DNA of 64,000 nt. It comes from Roseinatronobacter alkalisoli (GTDB lineage Bacteria; Pseudomonadota; Alphaproteobacteria; Rhodobacterales; Rhodobacteraceae). The stretch is taken from the NCBI RefSeq assembly GCF_028745735.1, contig NZ_JAQZSM010000001.1, positions 186,001-250,000 on the forward strand, given 5' to 3'. Below the pieces are notes generated by a model. It did no database searches, was not told the DNA's origin, and saw nothing but the letters and a program-made list of their open reading frames with translations. This document shows positions 16,859 to 26,431 of this stretch, piece after piece; position 1 is the first letter of the stretch; every line of letters starts with the position of its first letter. The position numbers and the translations under genes are program-made.

Positions 16859-18097
16859 ATGTCCGCTAAACCGAATGCCCCCAAGAAAGTCGTGCTTGCC
16901 TATTCCGGCGGGCTGGATACCTCGATCATCCTGAAATGGCTGAAAACCGAATATGATTGCGAAGTGGTCACATTTACCGCCGATCTTGGTCAGGGTGAAG
17001 AACTGGACCCCGCCCGCAAAAAAGCAGAGATGCTGGGCGTCGCGCCTGAAAACATCTTTATCGAAGATCTGCGCGAAGAATTTGTCCGCGATTTCGTGTT
17101 CCCGATGTTCCGCGCCAATGCGCTCTATGAAGGGCTGTATCTGCTGGGCACATCAATTGCGCGCCCGCTGATTTCCAAGCGCCTTGTAGAAATTGCCGCC
17201 CAGACCGGTGCCGATGCCGTGGCCCATGGCGCCACCGGCAAGGGCAATGATCAGGTGCGGTTCGAACTGGCAGCCTATGCGCTGAACCCCGATATCAAGG
17301 TGATTGCACCCTGGCGGGAATGGGATCTGACCAGCCGCACCAAGCTGCTGGAATTTGCCGAGGCCAACCAGATTCCGATTGCCAAGGACAAGCGCGGCGA
17401 AGCGCCCTTCAGCGTGGATGCCAACCTGCTGCACACCTCTTCTGAGGGCAAGGTGCTGGAAAACCCCGCCGATGATGCGCCGGATTACGTTTATCAGCGT
17501 ACAGTTAACCCCGAAGATGCGCCCGACACGCCCGAATTCATCGAAATCAGTTTCGAGAAGGGCGATGCAACCGCCATCAACGGTGAATCAATGTCACCCG
17601 CCACCATTTTGACCGCGCTGAACGAATATGGCCGCAAACATGGTGTCGGGCGGCTGGATTTCGTGGAGAACCGCTTCGTGGGCATGAAATCGCGCGGCAT
17701 ATATGAAACACCGGGCGGCACCATCCTGTTGGAAGCGCATCGCGGGATTGAACAGATCACCCTGGACAGTGGCGCGGGCCACCTGAAAGACAGTCTGATG
17801 CCGCGGTATGCGGAACTCATCTATAACGGTTTCTGGTTCTCGCCGGAACGCGAAATGCTGCAGGCTGCCATCGACAAAAGTCAGGAACATGTGACTGGCA
17901 CGGTTCGGCTGAAACTTTACAAAGGGTCCGTGCGCACAGTCGGGCGCTGGTCCGAGCACAGCCTGTATTCCGAAGCGCATGTCACTTTTGAAGATGATGC
18001 CGGCGCCTATGACCAGAAGGATGCGGCAGGCTTCATCCAGTTGAATGCGTTGCGTCTGAAACTGCTTGCTGCACGCAACCGGCGGCTGAAGGGCTGA
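16859..18097 (+). CDS. argG: Argininosuccinate synthase
   Basis: A 412-residue enzyme joining citrulline and aspartate with ATP in arginine synthesis. It has the N-type ATP pyrophosphatase loop [48 protein letters not shown] and the C-terminal [10 protein letters not shown] and [10 protein letters not shown] blocks. It is divergent from the thioesterase-ilvA pair across 128 bases and followed by a conserved motif and hairpin before gpmI. Confidence 0.97.
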   Translation: MSAKPNAPKKVVLAYSGGLDTSIILKWLKTEYDCEVVTFTADLGQGEELDPARKKAEMLGVAPENIFIEDLREEFVRDFVFPMFRANALYEGLYLLGTSIARPLISKRLVEIAAQTGADAVAHGATGKGNDQVRFELAAYALNPDIKVIAPWREWDLTSRTKLLEFAEANQIPIAKDKRGEAPFSVDANLLHTSSEGKVLENPADDAPDYVYQRTVNPEDAPDTPEFIEISFEKGDATAINGESMSPATILTALNEYGRKHGVGRLDFVENRFVGMKSRGIYETPGGTILLEAHRGIEQITLDSGAGHLKDSLMPRYAELIYNGFWFSPEREMLQAAIDKSQEHVTGTVRLKLYKGSVRTVGRWSEHSLYSEAHVTFEDDAGAYDQKDAAGFIQLNALRLKLLAARNRRLKG

Positions 18098-18108
18098 TCG
18101 AACAGCGC

Positions 18109-18158
18109 TTCATCTTGCCTGAAATACTCGCGGCCTGAAGGCAGCCTGCCTTCAGGCC
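18109..18158 (+). repeat. Downstream motif plus perfect hairpin after argG
   Basis: TTCATCTTGCC followed by TGAAATACTC (18109-18129) is one of three near copies in this window (others at 28507 and 59821), all just after a plus-strand gene. A perfect 12-base-arm hairpin follows immediately: GGCCTGAAGGCA (18132-18143), loop GCC, and its complement (18147-18158). There is no T tract, so this is not a classic terminator, but it could stabilise the argG 3' end. Confidence 0.6.
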
Positions 18159-18195
18159 TGGCCCGGAAAACCGGCCTTCGGAAAAAGGGAACGCC

Positions 18196-19713
18196 ATGAC
18201 CAGACCTGTCGTTTTATGCATCCTTGACGGATGGGGCCTGAACCCCGACAGCACCAGCAATGCCGTTGCCCAGGCGAATACGCCGAATTTCGACCGTGTT
18301 ATGCGCGACTGCCCGAACGCGACATTGATTACCCATGGCCCGGATGTGGGCCTGCCCAGCGGGCAGATGGGGAATTCCGAAGTGGGCCATACCAATATTG
18401 GCGCAGGCCGTGTGGTGGCAATGGATCTGGGGCAGATCGATCTGGCGCTGGAAGATGGCAGTTTCCTGCGCAACGAGGCGCTGCAGGCCTTCATCGACAA
18501 GATGAAAGCCAGCAAGGGTACCGCGCATCTGTTCGGTGTGGTGTCGGATGGCGGTGTGCATGGCCATATCACGCATCTGAAAGCGGCGATAAACGGGATC
18601 TGTGCGGCGGGCGTTCCGGTGGTGGTGCATGCCATTACTGACGGGCGCGATGTCGCACCGCAATCCGCCACCCCGTTCATCGACGATCTGCAAGCCAGCC
18701 TGCCGCAGAATGCCAGCATCGGCACGGTGATCGGGCGGTATTGGGCGATGGACCGCGATAATCGCTGGGACCGCGTGCAGCGCGCCCATGACGCGATCAT
18801 GCGCGCCGAAGGGCTGGAAGCTGCGAGTGCTGCCGCCGCTGTGACCGAAGCCTATGCGCGCGGCGAAAACGATGAATTCATCGCGCCCACGGTTATTTCG
18901 GGCTATGTAGGCGCGCGGGCGGGGGATGGTTTGTTCTGCCTGAACTTCCGTGCTGACCGCGCGCGCGAAATCCTTGCGGCACTGGCCGCGCCGAGTTTCA
19001 GCGGCTTTGAACGGGGGGCTACCCCACAATGGTGCGCACTTCTTGGGATGGTTGAATATTCCGACGCGCATAATGCCTTCATGTCCACAGCATTCCCTAA
19101 ACGCAGGATCGTGAACACGCTTGGCGCTTGGGTTGCATCCAAGGGGTTGCGCCAGTTCCGTCTGGCAGAAACCGAAAAATACCCGCATGTCACCTTCTTT
19201 CTGAATGGCGGCAAGGAAGATATGGAAACGGGTGAAGACAGGGCCATGCCCTCCAGCCCGAAGGTTGCGACGTATGATCTGCAACCGGAAATGGCTGCGG
19301 GCGAAGTGACCGATAAATTGGTTCAGGCCATCGGCGACGGCTATGACCTGATTGTCGTGAACTTCGCCAATCCGGATATGGTGGGCCATACCGGCGATCT
19401 GGGTGCCGCCATTCGCGCGGTCGAAGCGGTGGATACCGGCCTTGGCGCGGCGCTGGATGCGCTTGCGGCTGCGGGCGGGGCCATGGTGTTAACAGCGGAT
19501 CATGGCAATTGCGAAATGATGACTGACCCCGAAACCGGTGGGCCACATACGGCGCATACGCTGAACCCCGTGCCGGTGGTCCTGATCGGCGGGCCTGCGG
19601 GCGCGCGGCTGCGCGCGGGGCGTCTGGCCGATATCGCGCCCACAGTGCTGGAACTGATGGGGCTGGACACCCCGCCTGAGATGACAGGCCAAAGCCTGAT
19701 TGCGCAGGAATGA
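18196..19713 (+). CDS. gpmI: 2,3-bisphosphoglycerate-independent phosphoglycerate mutase
   Basis: A 505-residue alkaline-phosphatase-superfamily enzyme that interconverts 3- and 2-phosphoglycerate using two Mn ions. The metal-binding Asp11 (CILDGWG), the phosphoserine Ser61 (QMGNSEVGHTNIGAGR), DGRDVAP and the late TADHGNCEMM are all present. AAAAAGGGA precedes the ATG. It overlaps the following envC-like gene by 4 bases (ATGA), heading the gpmI-envC-ctpA-rppH group. Confidence 0.97.
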   Translation: MTRPVVLCILDGWGLNPDSTSNAVAQANTPNFDRVMRDCPNATLITHGPDVGLPSGQMGNSEVGHTNIGAGRVVAMDLGQIDLALEDGSFLRNEALQAFIDKMKASKGTAHLFGVVSDGGVHGHITHLKAAINGICAAGVPVVVHAITDGRDVAPQSATPFIDDLQASLPQNASIGTVIGRYWAMDRDNRWDRVQRAHDAIMRAEGLEAASAAAAVTEAYARGENDEFIAPTVISGYVGARAGDGLFCLNFRADRAREILAALAAPSFSGFERGATPQWCALLGMVEYSDAHNAFMSTAFPKRRIVNTLGAWVASKGLRQFRLAETEKYPHVTFFLNGGKEDMETGEDRAMPSSPKVATYDLQPEMAAGEVTDKLVQAIGDGYDLIVVNFANPDMVGHTGDLGAAIRAVEAVDTGLGAALDALAAAGGAMVLTADHGNCEMMTDPETGGPHTAHTLNPVPVVLIGGPAGARLRAGRLADIAPTVLELMGLDTPPEMTGQSLIAQE

Positions 19714-20825
19714 TCCGCGCGGCCCTGATTACAGCAGGGCTGATGCTTGCATCCCTGCCCGCGTTGGGCCACCCGGCAGACCGCGCCATGGCGGCGGCGC
19801 GCGCATTGCAGGACGCGGGCGCGGAGTTGCAACAGGCCAGTTCCGGGCGCGACAGGATTGCCGCGCTCAGCCTGACAATTCAGGCCTATGAGGATGGCAT
19901 GGTCGCCCTGCGCGAAGGGTTGCGCGATGTGCAGTTGCGTGAAGCGACAATGGCGAGTGTGTTTTCTGCGCGCGGCGGGGATCTGGCGCGTTTGCTGGCG
20001 GTTCTGATGGCGACGGATAGGGTTGATGCCGCCAGCGCGCTTGTACATCCTTCCGGCGCGCTGGAGGCCGCGCGCACTGCGCAATTGCTGGGTGAACTGG
20101 CCCCCGGTCTGGGTGCGGAAGTGGCTGCGCTGCGCGATGATTTGCAGGAATTGCGCGCCCTGCGCCGCGCGCGTCAATACGGGCTTCTGGCGCTGGAACA
20201 GGGGCTTGGCACCGCGCAGGAAGCCCGCATCGCACTGGCACAGGCTATAGCCGATCGTGGCCCGCTGCCAAAGCGGCTGATCGATGCGCCAGAACGCTTG
20301 CAGATACTGGCCCAGGACGCCGCAACGCTGGATGAATTCGCCGCCGAACTGGCGCTGGGCGGGGTGGCCGCGCTGGCAAATACACCGGTGGCCAGTCTTG
20401 CGGCGGCGCATGGCACGCTGGATCTGCCCGTGCGCGCAACTGTGTTGCGCCGCTTCAACCAGCCGGATGCGGCAGGAATCGCGCGCCCCGGTCTGGTTCT
20501 GGCCACCACCCCCGAAGCATTGGTGACTGCCCCATGGTCGGGTACAGTGCGCTATGCCGGACCTTTGGCGGGGCAGGGCAATACTGTCATTCTGGAACCT
20601 GCGGAAAACAAGTTGATGGTGCTGGTCGGACTGGGTGGGCTTATGGTCGAAAACGGCGAAATTTTACCCCGTGGTGCCCCTTTGGGTACCATGCCTGCCG
20701 CCGGTTCAGACGCCCCAGGGACTGGAACGCGCAATCAAACACTCTATTTTGAAATGCGTGATGACGGGAACACCATTGACCCCGAGCCCTGGTTCGCATT
20801 CACTGCACGTCAGGAACCAGAATAG
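19710..20825 (+). CDS. EnvC-like murein hydrolase activator (degenerate LytM domain)
   Basis: A 371-residue exported protein: a signal peptide (about 1-20), a long helical, Ala/Arg/Glu-rich coiled-coil region (about 25-240), and a C-terminal M23/LytM-like fold (about 265-365: TAPWSGTVRYAGPLAGQGNTVILEP). The HxxxD and HxH zinc ligands of active M23 peptidases are missing, as in EnvC and NlpD, which activate amidases during septum splitting rather than cut peptidoglycan. It overlaps gpmI by 4 bases and precedes ctpA by 10 bases. Confidence 0.85.
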   Translation: MIRAALITAGLMLASLPALGHPADRAMAAARALQDAGAELQQASSGRDRIAALSLTIQAYEDGMVALREGLRDVQLREATMASVFSARGGDLARLLAVLMATDRVDAASALVHPSGALEAARTAQLLGELAPGLGAEVAALRDDLQELRALRRARQYGLLALEQGLGTAQEARIALAQAIADRGPLPKRLIDAPERLQILAQDAATLDEFAAELALGGVAALANTPVASLAAAHGTLDLPVRATVLRRFNQPDAAGIARPGLVLATTPEALVTAPWSGTVRYAGPLAGQGNTVILEPAENKLMVLVGLGGLMVENGEILPRGAPLGTMPAAGSDAPGTGTRNQTLYFEMRDDGNTIDPEPWFAFTARQEPE

Positions 20826-20835
20826 GAACGACAGC

Positions 20836-22164
20836 ATGAAACGTTACGTTGTGGCAGGTATTGGCGGTGCGCTTGCGGGTGTGGTGCTGGCCACCCAGGT
20901 TGCAGCCCCGCTGCTGGCACAGGAACGTGGCCAGACCAGTTCGGTCTATGAACAGCTTGACCTGTTCGGGGATGTGTTTGAACGCATTCGCAACCAATAT
21001 GTAGATGATGTCGAAACCGCGAAGCTGATCGAAGCCGCGATCAATGGCATGCTGACGTCGCTGGACCCGCATTCGGGGTATCTGCCACCGGATGATTTCG
21101 ATGACATGCGCACACAGACGCGCGGGTCATTCGGTGGCCTTGGCATTGAGGTCACACAAGAAGATGGCTTCATCAAGGTGGTCACCCCCATGGACGGCAC
21201 CCCCGCCGATCAGGCGGGCGTGGAACCGGGCGACCTGATTACCCATGTCGATGGTGAAGCGCTGATGGGGCTGAACCTGTCGCAGGCCGTGGATATGATG
21301 CGCGGGCCTGTCGGGTCCGAAATCATCATCACGATTCTGCGTGACGGTGTGGCCGAACCGTTCGACCTGTCGATCATCCGCGACACCATCCGGCTGCAGG
21401 CCGTGCGTGTGCGCACGGAAGGAAGCAATGTCATCCTGCGCGTGACGACGTTCAACGAACAGACCTTTCCGAACCTGCGCGACGGGTTGCAGGACGCGAT
21501 CGACGAACTCGGCGGGCTGGATGAACTGGGCGGTGTTGTGCTGGATCTGCGCAACAATCCGGGCGGTTTGCTGACACAGGCAATCCGCGTGTCCGATGCG
21601 TTTCTGGACCGCGGCGAAATCGTCTCGACTCGTGGCCGCAATGAAGGCGCTGGTGAACGGTTCAATGCCCAGTCGGGTGATCTGATCGATGGCAAGCCGA
21701 TTGTGGTCCTTATTAATGCCGGTTCGGCATCGGCGTCCGAAATCGTTGCAGGTGCGTTGCAGGACCACCGCCGCGCCATCGTGGTCGGCACACGCAGTTT
21801 CGGCAAAGGGTCTGTGCAGACCGTGGTGCCCTTGCGCGGGGACGGGGCGATTCGTCTGACGACATCGCGCTACTACACACCTTCAGGGCGGTCGATTCAG
21901 GCGTTGGGCGTTTCGCCCGATATTGTTGTCGAACAGCCCCGCCGCCAGCCGATCGAAGAAGATCAGGCTGAAACACCGCGGATCCGGTCGGAAGACGACT
22001 TGCGCGGGCGGCTGGATAACAGCGACATCACCGATGATGAACGCCGCCAGCTGGAGGATGAGCGCAGGCAGGCCGAGGATGTTGCGCGCCTTCGGCTGGA
22101 TGACTACCAGCTGGCCTATGCGCTGGACATCCTGCGCGGGCTGACAGCGCTGAACGGGCGGTGA
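20836..22164 (+). CDS. ctpA: Carboxy-terminal processing protease CtpA (S41)
   Basis: A 442-residue periplasmic serine protease. An N-terminal signal or anchor (MKRYVVAGIGGALAGVVLAT) is followed by SLDPHSGYLPP, a PDZ domain (about 90-170; FGGLGIEV, VEPGDLITHVDGE) and the S41 core with nucleophile Ser in NAGSASASEIVAGAL and Lys in SFGKGSVQT. The C-terminal tail is charged. ATG 20836 after GGAACGACAGC gives the signal peptide; the open frame back to 20635 overlaps the upstream gene. Beside an EnvC-like factor it probably acts in envelope maturation. Confidence 0.94.
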   Translation: MKRYVVAGIGGALAGVVLATQVAAPLLAQERGQTSSVYEQLDLFGDVFERIRNQYVDDVETAKLIEAAINGMLTSLDPHSGYLPPDDFDDMRTQTRGSFGGLGIEVTQEDGFIKVVTPMDGTPADQAGVEPGDLITHVDGEALMGLNLSQAVDMMRGPVGSEIIITILRDGVAEPFDLSIIRDTIRLQAVRVRTEGSNVILRVTTFNEQTFPNLRDGLQDAIDELGGLDELGGVVLDLRNNPGGLLTQAIRVSDAFLDRGEIVSTRGRNEGAGERFNAQSGDLIDGKPIVVLINAGSASASEIVAGALQDHRRAIVVGTRSFGKGSVQTVVPLRGDGAIRLTTSRYYTPSGRSIQALGVSPDIVVEQPRRQPIEEDQAETPRIRSEDDLRGRLDNSDITDDERRQLEDERRQAEDVARLRLDDYQLAYALDILRGLTALNGR

Positions 22165-22173
22165 TACGTTTCC

Positions 22174-22659
22174 ATGACCCCCGAACAGATTGCGCGACTG
22201 CCCTATCGTCCCTGTGTCGGGGTGATGCTGATCAATGCCGACGGGCTGATCTTTGCCGCCCAACGCATCGACAGTGCCATTCCTGCGTGGCAAATGCCGC
22301 AAGGCGGTATTGACGCGGGCGAAGACCCCGGCGCCGCCGCCTTGCGTGAACTGCATGAAGAAATCAGCGTGACCCCTGATCTGGTTACCCCGTTGGCGGA
22401 AACCCGTGACTGGCTGGCCTATGACTTGCCGCATGACATAGTGCCGCGTATCTGGAAAGGGTGCTATCGCGGGCAGAAACAGCGCTGGTTCCTGATGCGG
22501 TTCACCGGGCGCGATGAGCAGATCGACATTCAGACGGAACATCCTGAATTTTCGCAATGGCGCTGGATCACGGCGCAGGAGATGCTGGCCGCGATCGTAC
22601 CCTTCAAACGCGAGATTTACGCCAGCGTCATTGATGAATTCCGCGACTGGTTGGCGTAA
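22174..22659 (+). CDS. rppH: RNA pyrophosphohydrolase RppH
   Basis: A 161-residue Nudix hydrolase that removes pyrophosphate from RNA 5' ends and so starts mRNA decay. The start [28 protein letters not shown] and the Nudix box RELHEEISV are RppH-like, as is [17 protein letters not shown]. The last Gly of the Nudix box is Ile here, a tolerated change. It lies 9 bases after ctpA and closes the operon. Confidence 0.93.
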   Translation: MTPEQIARLPYRPCVGVMLINADGLIFAAQRIDSAIPAWQMPQGGIDAGEDPGAAALRELHEEISVTPDLVTPLAETRDWLAYDLPHDIVPRIWKGCYRGQKQRWFLMRFTGRDEQIDIQTEHPEFSQWRWITAQEMLAAIVPFKREIYASVIDEFRDWLA

Positions 22660-22727
22660 GCGAATGCGTGATCAGGCCGGGTTGAAGCGGATGGTTCTGG
22701 TGTGAATCGGGTGTTGGGGAGCGCCTA

Positions 22728-22926
22728 AAGCCCGCGCCAGCGGTGGGCCGGGGACTGCCGATCCCACGCCCGGAGAAGTTCACTTTATGCAGGCGGCATA
22801 CTCCTGAGTTCAAAGGACTTGACTGACATCAGGTCATCGGCAGGCCGCGGGACGGCCCGCCGATGGCGCGGCGGCCTTCGTCCTTGATTCCGCACCGGGT
22901 TACACCTCGACCGTCCCCTTCAGGCC
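22728..22926 (-). repeat. Structured intergenic repeat, copy 2 (inverted)
   Basis: The 314-base gap 22660-22973 between the convergent rppH and flavin reductase genes contains the second copy of the repeat, in the opposite orientation to 9171-9388. Bases 22772-22877 match copy 1 exactly by eye over 106 bases; weaker similarity covers 22728-22893. CCCCTTCAGGCC at 22915-22926 corresponds to the GGCCTGAAG outer end of copy 1. Sharp identity in non-coding DNA, with diverging flanks, points to a recently spread or constrained element. No open reading frame of note lies inside. Confidence 0.75.
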
Positions 22927-22973
22927 AGATTTGACCAGCCCGCTTTGCCATTCGCCTTGATCATGCGCTGACG

Positions 22974-23579
22974 TTACTCCCCCGGCCGTTTCAGGCTGAA
23001 CACCTGTTCCACCACGGCATAATCCCGGTATCCGCAGCGCGCCAACGGTTTGAAGCGTGTAATGTCGAACATACCATCCTGCAGGCAGTCATCGCGCATA
23101 TGCACACCAATGACTTCGCCCAGAACCATGAAATTGGCCTCTCCCGCCAGCGTGACAATTTGTGTCATCCGGCATTCCAGCGCGGCAGGGGCGTTTGCTA
23201 CCCGTGCAGCATCGATCATTCGGCAGGGGGTGCGGGGAATGCCCGCCTGCTGGAATTCATCTACCTCGCGCGGCCAGGGGCCGGATGTGGTATTCATGCC
23301 ATCGCGCGCGGCATGTTCCACGATATTGACACAGAACACCCCTGTTTCACGAATATTGGCCACACTGTCCTTGGTGCCATCGCGATCAGGTTTGGTGCTG
23401 GTGGATGCAAACATCACCTGTGGTGGCACATAGGCGACGGCGTTGAAAAAGGAATAGGGGGCCAGATTGTCCTGCCCGTCCCGCCCGCGCGTTGAAATCC
23501 AGCCAATGGGGCGGGGTGTCACGATGGCGTTAAAAGGGTTGTGCGGCAATCCGTGGCCGTTGCGGGGTTCATAAAACAA
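22974..23579 (-). CDS. Flavin reductase family protein
   Basis: A 201-residue FMN-binding split-barrel protein of the flavin reductase (FlaRed/HpaC-like) family. Motifs include NAIVTPRPIGWISTRG, NLAPYSFFNAV and VFCVNIV. The start is a TTG at 23579 with GAGG 6 bases upstream; no in-frame ATG gives the usual MFYEP...GLPHNPF beginning. Members reduce or bind flavin for partner oxygenases or act on unknown substrates. No partner oxygenase is adjacent. It is divergent from the GNAT gene. Confidence 0.86.
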   Translation of the reverse strand: MFYEPRNGHGLPHNPFNAIVTPRPIGWISTRGRDGQDNLAPYSFFNAVAYVPPQVMFASTSTKPDRDGTKDSVANIRETGVFCVNIVEHAARDGMNTTSGPWPREVDEFQQAGIPRTPCRMIDAARVANAPAALECRMTQIVTLAGEANFMVLGEVIGVHMRDDCLQDGMFDITRFKPLARCGYRDYAVVEQVFSLKRPGE

Positions 23580-23660
23580 AACATGCCTCTTCGTGTGTTT
23601 GCACCCAGTGTAGCGTCATGCTAGGGCCGCGACCAGCGTTGAGCACGCGGGGAACGGGTG

Positions 23661-24179
23661 ATGCAGCTATTTCAGGAAGCGCGTGCAGACTGGTGGGAGG
23701 TCGAGGCCCTTTATGACCTGTGCTTCGCACCGGGGCGCGAGGCGCTGTCATCCTACCGCCTGCGTGATGATGTGCAACCAGTGGCCGGTTTGTGTCTGTT
23801 GCTGCGCGATGACAGCGGGGTTGCGGCGGCCATCCGGTTCTGGCCTGTGTGCGTTGCGGGCAAGGATGTATTGTTGCTGGGACCAATCGCGGTTCACCCC
23901 ACCCATCAGGGCGAGGGGCTGGGCGGCTGGCTGATGCGCGAAAGCCTGTCGCGCGCCGCGCAACTGGGCTGGGCGCGGGTGCTGCTGGTGGGGGATGAAC
24001 CCTATTATGGGCGCTTTGGTTTCCACCGGCTGGACGGTGTTCATATGCCCCCCCCTACGAACCCGGCCCGCATTCTGGGGTTGGCGCTGGTGCCCGGCGG
24101 CTGGGATGGCGTTCGCGGCGATGTGGTCAAATACTGTGCGACCGATGCCGACGCCGCTCAGGGTAGCGATGCAACGTAG
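23661..24179 (+). CDS. GNAT family N-acetyltransferase
   Basis: A 172-residue acetyltransferase. The acetyl-CoA loop is seen in IAVHPTHQGEGLGGWLM, followed by the late motif DEPYYGRFGFHR shared with YhbS-like members. GGGGA lies upstream of both a GTG at 23658 and the ATG at 23661; ATG is used. The 3' end overlaps the converging ptsP gene by 22 bases. Substrate unknown. Confidence 0.85.
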   Translation: MQLFQEARADWWEVEALYDLCFAPGREALSSYRLRDDVQPVAGLCLLLRDDSGVAAAIRFWPVCVAGKDVLLLGPIAVHPTHQGEGLGGWLMRESLSRAAQLGWARVLLVGDEPYYGRFGFHRLDGVHMPPPTNPARILGLALVPGGWDGVRGDVVKYCATDADAAQGSDAT

Positions 24180-26401
24180 TCCAGCAGGGCAGGGCGCGCG
24201 TTTTCCAGCCCGCGGGCCTTGGTGCGGGCGATGATTTCCGAGACTTCATTCAGGTTTGCACGCCGGATCAGCGATTTTACCGGCCCGACGGACGCGGGAC
24301 GCATGGACAGCGCCTGAATGCCGATTCCTGCGAATGCCAGCGCATCCAATGGGCGACCGGCATCCTCTCCACAAAATGACAGGTCGGTTCCGGCAACGTG
24401 GCACCGGTCCACAATATGCTGAAGGAAGGTCAGAAAACTCAGGTTCAGGGTATCATACCGGCGCCGCACCAGTTCATTTTCGCGGTCAGCAGCGAAGAAA
24501 AACTGTTTCAGGTCATTCCCGCCGATCGAGATGAAGTCCACTGCCTTGAAGAAACTGTCAGGCGCATAGGCCAGTGACGGTGTTTCCAGCATCGTGCCGA
24601 TTTCCACCTTTTCCGGCAGGACATGACCAAGCCTGCGTTCGCGGTCAAGTTCACGCATCAAGACATCGCGCGCGCGGTCAAATTCGCTGGCCTGTGCCAC
24701 CAGCGGGAACATCACACTTAGCGGGCGTCCGGCGGCGGCACGGATCAGGGCCTGCAACTGCATGCGCAGCACACCGGGCTTGTCCAGCCCGACCCGCAGC
24801 GCCCGCCAGCCCATCGCTGGGTTGGGTTCGTCCGGGCGCTTCATATAGGGCGTAACCTTATCCGACCCGATATCCAGGGTACGGAAATACACCTTCTTGC
24901 CATGCGCTGCGTCCAGAACACGGGTGTAATTCGCCACCAGTTCCGCCCGCTTCGGCATCTTGTCGCGTATCAGGAATTGCAGCTCCGTGCGGAACAGGCC
25001 CACGGCTTCAGCACCGGAACTGCGCAGGGATGGCAGGTCTGCCATCAGGCCCGCATTCATCTTTAATGTGATCCGCGTTCCGCACAGGGCCGTTGCGGGT
25101 TTGCCGCGCAGGCTGGCATAGCGTTCCTGCGCCTTGGCCTGCATGGCCATCTTGTCACGGAATGCCGAGGTGATACTGTCATCGGGGCGCAGATGCACAA
25201 CACCTTCGGTGCCATCGACAAGGATGTGGTCGCCGTTCAGTGCCTCGGTGGTGATGCGCGGTACATTGATGATCAGCGGGATGGCCAGCGCACGTGCGAC
25301 AATCGCGGCATGGCTGCCGACGGATCCTTCTTCCAGCACAACGCCGCGCAGGTTGCGGCCATATTCCAGCAATTCCCCCGGCCCGATATTGCGTGCAACC
25401 AGAATTGGGCGTTCGGGCATTTCCGCGCCGGTTTCATTTCCCTGACCTGTCAGAATGCGCAGCAGTCGATTCGACAGATCATCCAGATCATGCAGCCGGT
25501 CGCGCAAATAGGCATCGGGCACCGTTTCCAGCCGTGCCCGCGCTTCGGATTGTTCCTTTTCCACGGCGGCTTCTGCCGACAGGCCAAGGCGAATGTCTTC
25601 TTCCATCCGTTTCAGCCAGCCGCGGGAATGGGCAAACATGCGATATGTCTGCAGGACTTCCATATGCTCCTTGTCGCGCGAACGGGTCGCGGCAAGCATG
25701 TCATCGACTGAAACGCGCAGTGCATTGACCGCCTGTTGCAGGCGTTTCAGTTCCGCCTGTGAATCATCATTGACCAGATTGGTGATGACAACGCGCGGCT
25801 GGTGCAGCCATACATGGCCTTCCGCCTCGCCTTCCTGGGCGGGAATGCCATGCAGGACGGCCTGACGCATATGGGGTGACGGCATATCAGCCGACATGCC
25901 GACAAAGGCACCCAGTTCAGTCATTTCCGCTAAGACCATGGCAACCACTTCCAGGCCGTAAACTTCGTCCTCGGAATACAGGCGCGATTCGCGCGACTGG
26001 ACCACAAGAACGCCCAGCCGCTCGCCCAGACGCTGTATTGGAACCCCCAGAAAGGACGTGAACACATCCTCTCCGGTTTCCGGCATATAGCGAAAACCCT
26101 GTTCAGCCGGGGCGTTAGCTGTGTTGATGGGGCGTGCCAGCCGCGCTGATTTGCCGACCAGCCCTTCGCCCAGCCGCAGGCGGGTATGATGCACCGATTC
26201 AGGTTTCAGCCCTTCGGTTGCGCAAAGTTCCAGCGTATCGGGGTCGCGGAACAGATAGACAGAGCACACATCCGTCCCCATGGATTCCGCGATGATGGTG
26301 GTAATGCGGTCAAGGCGCTCCTGTCCGGGGCTGCCTTGTGCCAGTGTGTCGCGCAAACGGCGCAACAGCATGCGACTGTCTGTCTTTGTTCTGTGGGGCA
26401 T
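24158..26401 (-). CDS. ptsP: Nitrogen-PTS enzyme I (PtsP)
   Basis: A 747-residue PEP-protein phosphotransferase starting the regulatory PTS-Ntr phosphorelay (PtsP to NPr to EIIA-Ntr). An N-terminal GAF domain spans about 20-165. Next come the HPr-binding helices, the phosphorylated His364 (GSVGSHAAIVARA) and the PEP-binding barrel, with GLFRTELQFLIR and the Cys in SFCGEDAG. The GAF domain marks it as PtsP rather than sugar PTS enzyme I. It lies 30 bases after lysC on the same strand, a pairing I recall from other Rhodobacterales. Confidence 0.95.
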   Translation of the reverse strand: MPHRTKTDSRMLLRRLRDTLAQGSPGQERLDRITTIIAESMGTDVCSVYLFRDPDTLELCATEGLKPESVHHTRLRLGEGLVGKSARLARPINTANAPAEQGFRYMPETGEDVFTSFLGVPIQRLGERLGVLVVQSRESRLYSEDEVYGLEVVAMVLAEMTELGAFVGMSADMPSPHMRQAVLHGIPAQEGEAEGHVWLHQPRVVITNLVNDDSQAELKRLQQAVNALRVSVDDMLAATRSRDKEHMEVLQTYRMFAHSRGWLKRMEEDIRLGLSAEAAVEKEQSEARARLETVPDAYLRDRLHDLDDLSNRLLRILTGQGNETGAEMPERPILVARNIGPGELLEYGRNLRGVVLEEGSVGSHAAIVARALAIPLIINVPRITTEALNGDHILVDGTEGVVHLRPDDSITSAFRDKMAMQAKAQERYASLRGKPATALCGTRITLKMNAGLMADLPSLRSSGAEAVGLFRTELQFLIRDKMPKRAELVANYTRVLDAAHGKKVYFRTLDIGSDKVTPYMKRPDEPNPAMGWRALRVGLDKPGVLRMQLQALIRAAAGRPLSVMFPLVAQASEFDRARDVLMRELDRERRLGHVLPEKVEIGTMLETPSLAYAPDSFFKAVDFISIGGNDLKQFFFAADRENELVRRRYDTLNLSFLTFLQHIVDRCHVAGTDLSFCGEDAGRPLDALAFAGIGIQALSMRPASVGPVKSLIRRANLNEVSEIIARTKARGLENARPALLDYVASLP

Positions 26402-26431
26402 GGCCCCTCCAAATTGTTGCAGGCTGTTGGG

